DNA of 64,000 nucleotides from Podarcis raffonei (GCF_027172205.1 NC_070606.1:56448501-56512500), one strand, 5' to 3'. Shown: positions 23,860-36,074, counted from the stretch's first letter. A program made the numbers and translations. Notes: a model not told the origin generated them from the sequence alone.

Positions 23860-24660
23860 CGTCGTTGCTTTTCCCCTTTCCTCGCGTCTTGCACAACAAG
23901 CAGAATTTAAGGGCGTCCGCGATTTCTTCACCCCTCCGCGAGTTTCTGCTCTGATCGCCAAAGGCTGAGAGCGCTGATTTTATTTTTTTAAAAGTTTTCT
24001 CTTGCTTTCCACCTTAAGGGCGTCCCGGGACTCGACCCAAAGTTGTGCGCGTGGGAGGGGGGGCGGTGGTTGTCAGAACGAAAAACAGCGGCCGCCAGGA
24101 AATGAGTAAGTTAGAAAGTGATCGTCGTAGTAACGCCAGCTTCGTAGCCCGAGAGGAACGAGCGTGGAGGATGCCGAGAGAAACGGGAAGGAGCTCCGAC
24201 TGAGCCCTTTGTCCGCCTAAACTTATCCAGCATGAAAGCCGCGTGAAAAAGTCCGGCGTAGGAAAGGACGCGGGCAAAGAGATCCGTGTTAACCGTTTAG
24301 GGTTATACAAGAAGTTTGCAGGACGCTGTAAGTATGAAGTTATCTGCCACCAAAAGATGGCCATGCAATATATTGCTTTGGTGTGCGCGTGTGTCTTTGT
24401 GTGTCTTTGTGTCTGAAAACGCGGTTCCAGGTTTGAGCCCGTGTTGCTTGTGGAGGAGGCACCTCCATCTTCGCCGACCGGGGGGTGCGAGTCTTGCCCC
24501 CTCGCCTTGCCCGCTTCCGCCCTCCCCTTCTGCTGCGCGCAGCCCCCGGAGGTCGCCTCCTCGTGAGGAAGGGCGAGCAAGGCGGAGATGCTTCTCCGAG
24601 GGTCTGCGAGAGGTATGCGCGATGTGGCCTTAGCAAGAGGAAGTTGGGCTTGTAGCGAGC
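23860..24660 (+). promoter_or_regulatory. ITPRIP: CpG island, probable ITPRIP promoter and first non-coding exon
   Basis: The block is GC- and CpG-rich with no recognisable protein on either strand. ITPRIP is known to have upstream non-coding exons and its coding sequence in the last exon. A consensus donor (GACGCT|GTAAGT) at 24327/24328 on the plus strand could end exon 1 and splice to the acceptor at 42680-42681. The link to ITPRIP is inferred from position and strand. The minus-strand frame 24014-24844 looks like a GC artefact. Confidence 0.5.
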
Positions 24661-25649
24661 AGGGCAACATCTTTCTTAGTTTCCTGAGAAATGAGAGCGG
24701 AAGAGGCGCATCAAGCATAGCAGGGGAGAAAAAGCACCATTTAAAGACATAGTCTCTGTCCCAAACCCTGCACTTCCCCCACGAAAATAACTTCGTTTTT
24801 GTAGCTTGCTGCTGTATGTTGGCGCATCCTCTTTTTTTGGACACACCGCCTGGGTTGTACTAAATGCATTTGCTTAAAAGTAAGCCCTACTGTCTTCTGC
24901 TTCACTTAATATTAAAGAGATGTGCTCATGGGCATAGCCAGGCTTTTTGTTTGAGGTTCTGTCCCCACTAACAAAAGGTGTCCCCCCCGCCCGGTTTGCT
25001 ATGGATTTTTATGGATTTTTATTTGGGGGGGGCAGCTACACCCATGGGTGTGCTGAGCATCAAGGCCTTGAACATGTCATTGACTTGTTAAGTTTCTTGG
25101 CTTCCCAGTCATACAGCCTTTGATTTGCTTATTCAGAAAGTAAGGGCTGCCATCACATAGTAAATGATATAACATTCTTCAGATAACACGGGACAAAGAA
25201 TAAAGGATGTGTGAGTTAAATAACACTGACTATGTTCTATCCATCAGACCTGCAGTAGGGGCTGTTCATATCCAATCTAGCTTCTTATCAGGTAGGTACT
25301 ATAAGGACCTAATGTTTGGAACTAATTTATTTACAGTAATTATAAGCTGCCCAATAGAAGTGGCTTCTGGCTGACTTATGACAATAAACCATTACAATGC
25401 AATTACACTCAATAAAAAAATAACAAGTAGCATAAACATGTCAGTGGCATCAAGAAAAAAAAGTATAAGAAGATGCACTGTGTTACTAAGAGAGCACAGT
25501 AGATCTACAATTTGGAGGATTAAGAGTGTGCAGATGTAACAGAGCCTATGAGAATTGAATGGTTTTCACCTGGTGCTGAAAACGGTTTTAAAAAGTAGCA
25601 GGTAAGCCTCCCTCGGGAGGGCATTTAATAACTCGAAAGACTTGGGCAG

Positions 25650-25725
25650 CAATCCTGCACATACTTATTTGGAAGTGAGCAGCACTGAGCTCAGTACTTG
25701 CTTCTGAGTAAATATGCATAGGGAT
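25650..25725. repeat. AGTAAG palindrome family copy
   Basis: GCAATCCTGCACATACTTAT on the left pairs imperfectly with CTTCTGAGTAAATATGCATA on the right. Confidence 0.5.
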
Positions 25726-25799
25726 GGGCTACCAGACTCATTTAATTCTACTGCTTTGGATGAAACATTGCTACTTCTGATTAGAAGGGGACTTGAGTA

Positions 25800-25955
25800 T
25801 GAAGTCTCAATAGCTACTAGTCACAGGTGGCCTCTGCGATCAGAGGCAGCATACCATGGGATGCAAGGGAGCAACAATGCGAGAGTGCTCTTGCGTTTAG
25901 GCCATCCTTGTGGGCTTCCCAAAATTATCTGCTTGGCTACTGGTGGGGGGGAGGG
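25800..25955 (+). repeat. Interspersed repeat related to 14258-14690
   Basis: Text such as AGCTACTAGTCACAGGTGGC, GAGAGTGCTCTTGCG and CTTGTGGGCTTCCC is shared in reverse with the repeat at 14258 and directly with that at 45390. Confidence 0.45.
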
Positions 25956-26880
25956 ATGCTGATGGTTTAAATATAATTTTCAGCGTAGTTCTTCCATTGG
26001 CCAGCAGCACAACTAGTGCTTGCAAAAGCATTATGATTATTGGTGGAAGCACCTGATAGAAACATTAGCAGCAGAAATTAGAGGAAACTAGCCCCTAAGG
26101 TAAGCAAAGAAGGGGCTCAATGAAATATTACACTAAATTTTGCATATTTGGCTTGACCCACTCACTGCTGAACTGAAAAATATACCTGAAGAAACTCTGA
26201 GAAAAGATGGGGTGTGTGCCTGTATTATATACAGTATGTGCAACAAAATGCTTGCCTGTAACTGTGTGTGTGACCATAAAGTCACAAAATTTATGCCCAG
26301 CTGCATAGTTTCCATTTATGTTTTTAATAGCGGAGTGCTCCTGAAAGGTAGACATTCCAGTTCTAGGTTGGGAGCTGGCACAATTTGGGTGTGGCATGGG
26401 CAGGGATGCAGCTGTGTATGAGGATGCCTGGCCCACGTGCTGCCAGAAGCAGTAGGTGCCAGCTCAGCTGTATAAGCAAAAGCCCTGGCCCACATTTTTT
26501 TTAGCAGAGAAGCAGGATGTGAGGTAAATGGGAAAGAGTGGAGCAATGTGCAGCAAACAAAACAGATACATGAGGAAAAGAACCACATTTTTGGAACCTT
26601 GCACAACATTAACTTAGTGGAACTGGTGTAAACTTTGAATAATATGCATGTTAACCATGTCTTCTTCTGTCAACCATGTGACACCTTTCTGAGGCACATG
26701 TTGCAGTTCAATTGGCAGTAGTCTAGTGCAGTTTGAACCAACTTCTTCAGCACTATGGACAGTTTTGGAGAAATATTTTGAGTTGTGGATTGCTGCTGTT
26801 TTGCAAGTTTATGTAAACATTTGCATACATGTAGAGATGGCTTATCTAGGCCCCTTCTGCAATATACATTAAAAGCAATA

Positions 26881-27122
26881 CAGTGGTACCTCTGGTTACG
26901 TACTTAATTCATTCCAGAAGTCCGTTCTTAACCTGAAACTGTTCTTAACCTGAAGCACCACTTTAGCTAATGGGGGCTCCCGCTGCTACCGCGCCGCCAG
27001 AGCACGATTTCTGTTCTCATCCTGAAGCAAAGTTCTTAACCCGAGGTAATATTTCCAGGTTAGCGGAGTCTGTAACCTGAAGCGTATGTAACCTGAAGCG
27101 TATGTAACCCGAGGTACCACTG
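26881..27122 (+). mobile_element. Tigger-like MITE, first of an abutting pair
   Basis: CAGTGGTACCTCTGGTTACG to AACCCGAGGTACCACTG, 242 bp, with TA at 26879-26880 and at 27123-27124. The second TA is shared with the next copy. Confidence 0.8.
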
Positions 27123-27124
27123 TA

Positions 27125-27350
27125 CAGTGGTACCTCGGGTTACAAATGCTTCGGGTTACAAACTCCGCTAACCCGGAAGTAGTTACCTCGGGTTGTGAAC
27201 TTTGCCCCAGGATGAGAACGGAAATCGTGTGGCGGTGGCGCAGTGGCAGCGGGAGGTCCCATTAGTGAAAGCGCACCTCAGGTTAAGAACGGTTTTGGGT
27301 TAAGAACGGACCTCTGGAACGAATTAAGTTCGTAACCTGAGGTACCACTG
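27125..27350 (-). mobile_element. Tigger-like MITE, second of an abutting pair
   Basis: CAGTGGTACCTCGGGTTACA to AACCTGAGGTACCACTG, 226 bp, in the opposite orientation to its neighbour, followed by TA at 27351-27352. Confidence 0.8.
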
Positions 27351-27352
27351 TA

Positions 27353-28524
27353 TTACAGTATACCACTTTAAACAGCCATGGCTGCCCCATGCCCCCTGGA
27401 ATTCTGGGAAGTGTAGTGTGTTATGGGTGCTGAGAGTTGTTAGGAAACACCAATTCTCCTCAAAGAGCTACAGTGTCCAGTGTTCCCTAGGAAACAGGAT
27501 TGACTGTTAAAGAGAATTGTAGCTCTGTAAAGCGAATTGGGCCTCCTAACAACTCTCAGCAAAATCTTTTCTTCATTGAGAATTATTATCTTCCTGAGGA
27601 TAAAGATGAGCAACCTAAAGTTCAGATTCTGCAGAAACAGTGGTATTTGGACCAGTCTCCTCAAACCATTTAATAGAGAGTTGGCAGAATCTGCACCTTG
27701 TCAGGACAAACAACCAAAACTTTCCCATCTTCAGTAGTAGGACAGGTAACAGCTCATACAAAAGGCAGAAAATGGTTGCAGGCAAACCTGGTTTGAACAT
27801 GATTATATAGCTTTGTTCATTCCTGCCACCTACTGCATGTGTTGGTTGTGGCTGGCAGGAACTGTACTTCAAAACAGCTGGAGGGCACCTGGAGGGCAAA
27901 AAAACCCTTAGGCCTACCAGATGCTCTAATCATGTGAAGTGTTTGGCTATCAAGATGTCTACCCTCATGAAAGGGGTAAGATAGCATTACTTCCTGCTAG
28001 GGCTTTCACCTGATCAAAGACATCTTCATTGATTGAATTTGTTGATTAAATGTATTAAATCTGCACAAGTTAGCACGTGACTAAAACGATAGTATTGAGG
28101 AAAAGGAGTGCTTTCTTTGTTTTTAAATGAGGTATGCATGTATCACAGGAGGCAGCATTTTAGAAGTGGGTATCTGATACGGTGTGGGAGTGAAAGGGGA
28201 AAGCCTCCTTCCTGCCCTCTGCAATTATTACCAACCCTTGTACTACAATGAAGCAACACGGGGAGATTTTGTAAATGTTTCGCCCAATTAATTGGGGACG
28301 CTCATACATCAAATAACGCAACCGATTAATCAGTGAAAGGTTGCAGCTCAGTTTCCTGGATGTTCTCTGTTCAATGAAGAGGAGCTCAAATGTACCAAGC
28401 AAGAAGTTTTATTAAATAACTGTGTACAACAGGGCTTCTTTCCTTTGGCTACTTCCTCTGGCTTCTAGCTCTGCCTCTTGCTTGGGGATGACCTCTAAAT
28501 TTGATATGGGAAGTGCCCTTAAAG
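27353..28524 (+). other. Probable ITPRIP intron without recognised gene
   Basis: About 27370-27560 carries short palindromic text (GGAATTCTGGGAAGTGTAGT, AATTGTAGCTCTGT) typical of eroded MITEs. Nothing else is supported. Confidence 0.4.
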
Positions 28525-28861
28525 GAGGGGTGCGGAGCCTCCGGCTCACAGGCTAAACTTGGCCCATGAGGCTGTTTTGGGAGAGCCACATTCATCCTCC
28601 TCACACTTTACGTTATGTCAGATAAGGGGCAGATAAGGGCAGGGTTTCAAAGGAATAATTGGGAGCTTAAGGTGGGCTCAGCAGTGCCTGGCACTTGGGA
28701 ACCCCACAAGGGATTTCGACAAGTGGATGGGATGAACCACCTGTCAGTCATGTGAGATGTGATTGGCAGGTTGATGCCCATACCCACCTGTCAGATTTGA
28801 CCCCTAAGACCAATCCTGATAAGCATCTGGCCCATGGAGCCAGAAAGGTTATCCACTCCTG
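28525..28861. mobile_element. Probable hAT-like element
   Basis: Left end GAGGGGTGCGGAGCC and right end GTTATCCACTCCTG are approximately inverted. Flanks CCTTAAAG and CCTTTAAAG suggest a hAT-size duplication. Eroded. Confidence 0.5.
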
Positions 28862-29129
28862 CCTTTAAAGTGTGGCGTTGAATTCAACTAAGTTGTGCTA
28901 GCAAAAGCCAACATAAAGTGCCCTGCTAGTGCAATGGGGCTTTCCTCCCTTTCTCCACACACTCCCCAAATCAGGATGGTTGGGAGTACCTCCAGAAGAG
29001 CACTTGGGGCAGAGAGGGAGCAGGGAGATATGCCATGAGCTCCTTAGCGCTATGTTGAATTCCACCCGTAGTCATATCCTTACAGATGGGTTCTCCCCCT
29101 GCTCCTGGTCTTTGATTTAGACTCTTAAC

Positions 29130-29307
29130 CAGGGTGGATTTGATTTAAATCAAATTGATATAAATCACAATTTAAATCACTAGTCAGTAAGACTTGGTTT
29201 AAATCACTAGTCAGTAAGACTTTATTTAAATCATTTTTTAACAGTAAGACTCATTCTTGCTGGTATAATCTTAATATTTACAACCAGATGAAGGTTTCAT
29301 TTTTGGA

Positions 29308-29355
<48 letters not shown>

Positions 29356-29960
29356 CCCCACCCATCTGGCTGGGTTTCCCCAGCCACTCTGGGCAGCTTC
29401 CAACAGAATATTAATATACAATAGTCTATTAAACATTAAAAGCTTCTCTAAACAGGGCTGCCTTCAGATGTCTTCTAAAAGTCAGAATAGTTTTACAGTT
29501 GTATCAAAAATTATTGATTTGGTTATACTATTAGAAATACATAGACAGATAATTATGAAATTATCGTGAGGTTTAATAAGTTAACTGTTTATATTTGAGC
29601 CACTTTTCTGCTGTACTTTTTTGATACGAGAAAAATAATCATTTCCTTAATAACAATTTAAGCAATTTATTTAACTAAAACAATAACATTATAGCATATG
29701 TATCCATGTTTGTTAACTGATGTGGTTAAATGGTTGTTGTTTTTTAAAAAATTAGACTGAGTTTTAACACACATGAAAAACTGAAAACAAATCCTTTTTT
29801 CCTGAGGAATAGCCTTTGGACTATAATGTAACTTAAATAGAAAACTATATTTAGAAAGATTTTTCCTCCAAAAGCATTTTATTTTAACAATCCAATTGAA
29901 ATTTTTTAAAAAATTGATTTTATTTTTTTTAATTAAAGTCACTGATTTTTATCCACCCTT
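29130..29960. mobile_element. hAT-like element, 831 bp, with nested insertion
   Basis: Ends CAGGGTGGATTTGATTTAAA and TGATTTTTATCCACCCTT are inverted repeats. The octamer CTCTTAAC flanks it perfectly (29122-29129 and 29961-29968). The interior is very AT-rich with repeated TTTAAATCACTAGTCAGTAA. An (ATT)n-anchored repeat lies inside it at about 29310-29470. The frame 29942-29667 minus comes from AT-rich sequence. Confidence 0.75.
29310..29470 (-). repeat. (ATT)n microsatellite joined to CCATCTGGCTGGGTTTCCCC repeat
   Basis: About 15 ATT units are followed by TACCCCACCCATCTGGCTGG and CAGCCACTCTGGGCAGCTTC. The same junction occurs at 42050 and 48900, which indicates one retroposon family with an AAT-rich 3' tail when read on the minus strand. 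Confidence 0.65.
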
Positions 29961-30707
29961 CTCTTAACTGGAAAACTGTCCAACTCTGCTTTTTGACATC
30001 TGGAACAGTATTATCATTTCTAAAGAGAAGGTATATCCATGGAGAGAGTCTCTGTGTCACTGTGAAAGTCGTGATGCCTCATTTCCATGGTGCTGCAAAT
30101 TAGCCTTCTAATGGGAGAAGAAGATCTTTGTTCCCTCCTGGTTACAAACCAAGCAACCATTTTTGCTCACCACAGACGTGTCTCAGATGAGTAATGTGTT
30201 GGCCAATTGCCTTGTATTTGGTGGATCTGCCATGGAGACACATGGCATGGCCCTTCTAATATTTTCTGCTGCTTCTAGAAGGAAGAGGGTGAGTGATATT
30301 TACCTAAATTTAAATTATAGACAGATTTAAAGTTCTGGTAATATCGGGGCACCCAAGGTGCACCTCTGCACAGTGCCTCTTCAGTTGTTGCACTGCAGCT
30401 CCCATAATTTCTTACTGCTTTTAACTTCTTTTAAACTTTTTATTAGGGAATTGTTTGGTTTTATGTTTTTGTATTGTTGTGGACTGCTGTGATATATTTT
30501 CATGATGCAGCGGTATATAAATCTTTATAGAAAGAAAGCAAGAAAGTTATATTGGCATTCTTTACTTTGCGATGAAAGTGGGTGAAATGTTTTGGTGAGT
30601 CACCACACCTGTCTATTCTTGTACTCCTTATTCTCTGCTTCTGTTTAAATGTATGTGATGCAGAAATTCAGCTCTCCTTCTGGAAACTGCATGTGGTGTT
30701 AACAGTA

Positions 30708-30949
30708 CAGTGGTACCTCGGGTTACATACGCTTCAGGTTACATACGCTTCAGGTTACAGACTCCGCTAACCCAGAAATAGTGCTTCAGGTTAAGAACTT
30801 TGCTTCAGGATGAGAATAGAAATCGTGCTTTGGCGGTGCAGCAGCAGTAGGAGGCCCCATTAGCTAAAGTGGTGCTTCAGGTTAAGAACAGTTTCAGGTT
30901 AAGAACGGACCTCCGGAACGAATTAAGTACTTAACCAGAGGTACCACTG
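30708..30949 (-). mobile_element. Tigger-like MITE (GGGTTAAG family)
   Basis: CAGTGGTACCTCGGGTTACA to CAGAGGTACCACTG, 242 bp, with TA on both sides. CGCTTCAGGTTACATA is tandemly repeated near its left end. Confidence 0.8.
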
Positions 30950-30951
30950 TA

Positions 30952-32358
30952 CATGTTTTATTTTAGCATCTTTACTACTGGCAAATTCATTATTCATAAG
31001 GGGCTTTCACTTTCTTCATCTCTTACAAACATGAAAGGAAAAGCAAATGTCCATCAGATGTGAACTATTGATTTCACATGAACTATTTCCCAAACTCTTC
31101 CCCATCATTGCAGTCACTTGTGGGCGTCTGTCTTTCGTTTATGGCAAGACCCTTGACAATTTAAATTGGAGAGGTCTGTTTCTGGAGTATGCTTTTGGTC
31201 CCTTCAAGGGATTTGATATAAAAAGGGAAATCTGGTGACATTCTGATGCATTTCTAAACATTCCGTCTCATTGCTGGTGTAACTTTTCTCATCTTCAAAA
31301 TCTATAGCAAGAGCTTTAATGTATTCTTCTACCTGGATATAAATCAAACAGACTAGAGAAGGAGTACCTTTTAAAAGGCTTAAAGCAGTGTCTTCTGACA
31401 CTGTCCAGTGACCAAGTAAAATAAAACTAGAAGCAACACAATTGAGCAAATCAGCTGTAAATGGTTGAAAACATGAGGCTATTAAGGTATGGTCATGCAG
31501 CCTGCTAGTCTTTTCACACTTTAAACAATATTACACTTTATAGCTTTAGAGTTTCTTATGGGCACTGTTTATTCCTGTTGAAAATTCCAGGGTAAGCTGG
31601 GCTGTTGAGTATCTTTGCACCCCGAGATTTTCCTTAACATTCCTAATCAACTATTGAATTCCTGGTGTTAAATCTTTTTCATCATCTGAGAAATTGAAAG
31701 GGATCATTTTAGGGTTACCATGTTTCAAAAAGTGAAAATCTGGACACACAAGGGTTTTTTTGGGGTGGGGGGTGGCTACTGCCTTCGACCACAGTATTCT
31801 GGGTATGTCCAGATGTATGGCAACCCTGTCTGTAGCAGTTCTATTGTTGGCTCTGGAGCTGCTATTGAACCTGAGTGTTCAGCCTGAGTGTTCAGCCCTT
31901 TTTATCTGTGATTTGAGATAGATGTTGTAAGCTGCTGTGAATGCCCATGTTCTGACCACGCAGCCTGTAAATGACTGCATATCCCTAGTGGTACAAACAA
32001 GACTTCTCTTAAGTTGCCTGAAGGATGAGGGAACATTTGAGCTCTTGTTTACTTTTATACCTAGATCTAATTCTTGTCCCTTTCTTAGTAATTGGCGAGT
32101 GTCCAAGTGGGGAAGCTTTTGGTCCAGGAGTGCATTTTGTCACCATGAATACTCACCACTTTCTGCCAAGTTTTCTCCACTTCCTCCTTTTGTTTCGACA
32201 ACTTCCTGTTCCAAGGCATGATCCGAGGGCACATGATGCAGCTACTTTGCTGAAGCAAATCAGGTCTGGATCTGGCTGGTCAATTCCTAGATGGTGGAAT
32301 GCCTTGGAAACTCACCTGTCCAGCCTTGAGTTCCATGATGAAAGAAAGGTGGGAGACA
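30952..32358 (+). other. Probable ITPRIP intron, next part
   Basis: Contains a probable hAT MITE remnant (31711-31827). No exon recognised. Confidence 0.4.
31711..31827. mobile_element. hAT-like MITE remnant
   Basis: AGGGTTACCATGTTTC at the left is roughly inverted as GATGTATGGCAACCCTG at the right. Confidence 0.45.
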
Positions 32359-32750
32359 GATAGATAGATACATAGATAGATAGATGATAGATAGATAGAG
32401 AGAGAGCGATAGATAGATAGATAAAGGTAAAGGGACCCCTGACCATTAGTTCCAGTCGTAGCCGACTCTGGGGTTGCGGCGCTCATCTCGCTTTATTGGC
32501 TGAGCCAGCATACAGCTTCCGGGTCATGTGGCCAGCATGACTAAGCCACTTCTGGCGAACCGGAGCAGTACCTATTTATCTACTTGCACTTTGACATGCT
32601 TTCGAACTGCTAGGTTGGCAGGAGCAGGAACCGAGCAACGGGAGCTCACCCCGTCGCGGGGATTCAAACCGCCGACCTTCTGATTGGCAAGTCCTAGGCT
32701 CAGTGGTTTAACCCACAGCGCCACCCGTGTCCCTAGATAGATAGATATAA
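32359..32750. repeat. (GATA)n microsatellite interrupted by a SINE
   Basis: GATAGATA repeats run from about 32359 to 32424 and resume at about 32735-32748 after the inserted SINE. Confidence 0.85.
32425..32733 (-). mobile_element. tRNA-derived SINE (Sauria SINE type)
   Basis: The minus strand begins GGGACACGGGTGGCGCTGTG (A-box region), followed by a B box GGTTTGAATCC, a unique body with TAGATAAATAGGTACTGCTC and a tail CGGCTACGACTGG...GGGTCCCTTTACCTT that resembles the Bov-B 3' end. It is well preserved, about 309 bp, and sits inside a GATA tract. Confidence 0.9.
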
Positions 32751-35700
32751 ATGCTGGTAGGAGAAAGGAGAATGGCAAGTGGTTGTATAAAGGAAACCAT
32801 AGTTACTGCTGGAAGCAGGACATCCAGGCATACAGGGGTACCCATTCAGCCCTACCTTTGTTTCAGTCCATAAAATGAATGGGGTAGGACTGCCTCTCTG
32901 CCTTCAAAAAATGACAAAAGTGGCAAGAATGGCTCATGTGACAAATAGGTAACTGGGCAAATATTTCAGGAGAGCAACTGGATTGGTTCCAGAAGCAGCT
33001 GATTTGAATAAAAGTATTTGCCTTATTGACCAGGAGAAAAATCACTTAAAGCCTGGCAATAATTTTACGATAATAACCCAGTACATTGTTTGTGTGCAGA
33101 AGCTACCCAGCCCAGTGTTCCTGTTGGATAGATAGGGATTTTTAGTCCTATTGAAATACTACCAAAAAAATTGCTGTATGAGAATCTTGTGGGATCTGCT
33201 GGTCCTGGGTCTTACATATTGTTCCCTTGCTGATAGGAACACATCTGGCCAGTGGAAGGAAGAAATGTCAAAAACTATGTGTAGTGCTTGTATTGACTAG
33301 GATTATTTTTGCATATGGCCCCTTTTCATAGGCATTGTTATTTTAGGGAGTCCCTAAAAGCAATTGTCATGAGGCAATGTGATCAAATGAACTGCTGCTG
33401 ATGCTGCTTTTAAGCTTCTCGTTGAAACCAGAGCAACTTTCATAATATTGCAGCACAGTCCTCAAGCCATAAATGAAAAAAGCAGAATGTCATTTTTGAT
33501 GCATGTAGTTGTGCCTTGTAAAATCTCACGACCGAGAAGTGCTGAATTTGATCTGGCTGGGTGCTAAGATCTTCTTCAGTACAGCATATTTTTAAAGACA
33601 ATTTAGAACAGGATGCTAGGTTTCAGATAAAACTGGTCGAGAATAACTTTGGTTGTGCAATTTTGTTCAGCTATTTTTCAGGAGAAAAAGTGGATCTTCC
33701 TCGCTTCAGGAATACTACACTGCTTCTGTTTGCTTTGTACAGGAAATGTCCTTAGGCTGTCAAACAATATGTCACTCCCATTGTTTTCTGAAAGAACAAA
33801 TACTTGACCCGGTCTCCATTTGGCTTGCCAGGCATTTGTGCTCTGGTAAAGGAGGAGCCACTTCGAACATCACACAGGAAAAACGTCAGGATTTCCATGA
33901 AAATTATTTACCCGTAATAATTGAAAGGGAGGTCCTTTCCAAAAGTTATCAGCATGTATGCTGGAAAGAGTGGCCAGTGCTGGCCATGTGACTGACTGCT
34001 CTGGCAAAAGGAGGATGTTCCTATATTTGTGATCAGTGGCAGGATTTTGAGATACATGGCAAAACTAAAGTTTTCTTTTGAATCTCCACAAAGCTATTTG
34101 GAGATGTCCGATCTGCTGTGTACCTATTCCTAATTGGTAGCTTAAAAAGCCACATTGATGGGGAAGGGCAATCACCTCATTATTGCCATTTTTGGCATAG
34201 GTAGCACAGGACCCATCAGAAAGAGTGTTCATAGTGGGAGGCAGAAATGGGCATTTCACATTTTTCTTCTGCTTCATCCCCAGGTCTAGTCTGACACCCA
34301 AAAGGCTAGCAGAGGAAGTACTGATGCACTGGGCCCATAGCCAACAGGACCCCCAGACTCCTTTTGAAGCCAAATGTGCATCTACCCTTCTAAGAAATTT
34401 CTGTGAGATGAGCCAGTCTGGCTGTTCCTACTTTTTAGTGTTTTTAACCAATAAATAAAGGCAGAACTGTGATTGATTAGTTGTTTAGACAACAAGTGAT
34501 AGGAACCCCTGGTGTTGCTATCCGCTCCTCTTGAGTGCAGTTTCCCTGCTTCTGTCTTCTTTTCTACTCTTTGGAATCTCCATATTTTGCTTTTCCTTTC
34601 TCCTAAGCAACCAGGATGGACCTTCCTGTGGTGGGCTCTTCTGAGATCAGATACTTCATAGAAATTAATTTTTGAAAATCCCACTGGCACCGTTGCTGAC
34701 ATCAGAAATGAAATTGGCAAAGATGTTCCTGGCCATAGAGATAATGTGATAGGAAAAGCTTCCTTTTCTTTATTTCTGCATAGTGGCCTGATGTTAAAGA
34801 CATAGAAACACTATGTATGCTGTGGCAGTGGCAATCCTAGATAGCCTACAATCTTGGTGGAACACCAAAAACGCTGTGAAAATGCTTTTTAAAAAAACGT
34901 TTTGGAAAATATATTGAATTTGCCATAGCTCACAATCGCCACCTAGTGTCACATTTGTATATTGCACTTTACAAGACACCTAAAACATTTTATTTGCCAC
35001 TCTATAGCTGAGTCCTTAGAAAACATGGCCAGAGAAACTAAGAATCAGGATATGTAAGAAACACAAAGGAGAGTACAAGGAAATGTTGAGGCAATATTTG
35101 CTACTTTTAAAAAGATGTGGGTGGAATTCAATATCATTCTAAGGAGATTGTTCTCTCAGCACAAGTGTTTATGCTTGCGTGATGAAATGACCTCCCCATT
35201 TCACCCCCGCCCTGTCATCAGTTAATACAGGGATAAAATCTTATCACAAATCCCTCTTCAAGGCAGAATCAGCTAAATAGTTAACCTTTGGTGGTACACG
35301 CAGGCATTTTGCTTTGATATTAAAGTAAAACCTTGTATTAGACCATACGGCATTAGCTGAATAATTTTAAACTCAGCATTTGAACACCACCAAGAGTGAA
35401 TGCCATTGTTGCAGGCATGCTTAGAGACCACAAAAATATAAATTGCTTTTCCTTTGCTGTAGCCTCTGCACCCTTTACTCTCTTATGTGTAACGAGCTTC
35501 CTTGCTGATCATCTTTCTAAGGTGGAGTGCCCTAATCTTTTAAAACTTTCATCATATCACATAAGCTGTTTCATGATAGCGGGATCGCTAGAATTCATAG
35601 ATGATCCATTATTATAGCAAGAGCTTTGAAGAGACAGCAGGTGTAATTGAAACAACTGCCTATATATAAAGTTTTACTCTCCTTGTATAGCCATTCCTTT

Positions 35701-36069
35701 AACGAGGTTTTAAAACGTGTGTGAGCTACAGTTTGTCAAGACAGATTGGCCTGATTCATCTGTAACGCTAAACCATAATTTAACGTTTCATGCATGAGCC
35801 TTCTCCTTCTCCTCACCTCCAAAGTGTCCACAGATCAGAAGTGTTTGCAGTTTCTCGTAAATAAAATAAAAATTAAATAAACATTCACCCTGTTTACCAT
35901 CCCAACCAGAGCCACATTCCTACAAGAATCTTCTGCATTGAAATGTCACAGAAGGAAATATCATTTTTGGTGCTAAACAGAAGAGTGTTCAGAACCTCTT
36001 TTGAGGAGCTTATCCCTATTTTGAGTTTCCTGCAAATCTTGCCCCTCAGCCTCTGCTGAGTTCATCACT
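32751..36069 (+). other. Probable ITPRIP intron without recognised repeats
   Basis: No gene, RNA or well-supported repeat was recognised in this 3.3 kb. Low repeat content could reflect conserved non-coding sequence, but conservation cannot be judged here. Confidence 0.35.
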
Positions 36070-36074
36070 AACTT

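Larger units (their letters stand above)
24661..26880 (+). other. Probable ITPRIP intron, first part
   Basis: Contains an AGTAAG-family palindrome (about 25650-25725) and a LINE/SINE-type repeat (about 25800-25955). No exon is recognised. Confidence 0.45.

Noticed and set aside
24014-24844. 276-codon minus-strand frame, the second longest in the window
   Set aside because: It crosses a CpG island, has low-complexity Pro/Arg/Ser composition and no family resemblance. Stop codons are simply rare in CpG-rich DNA.
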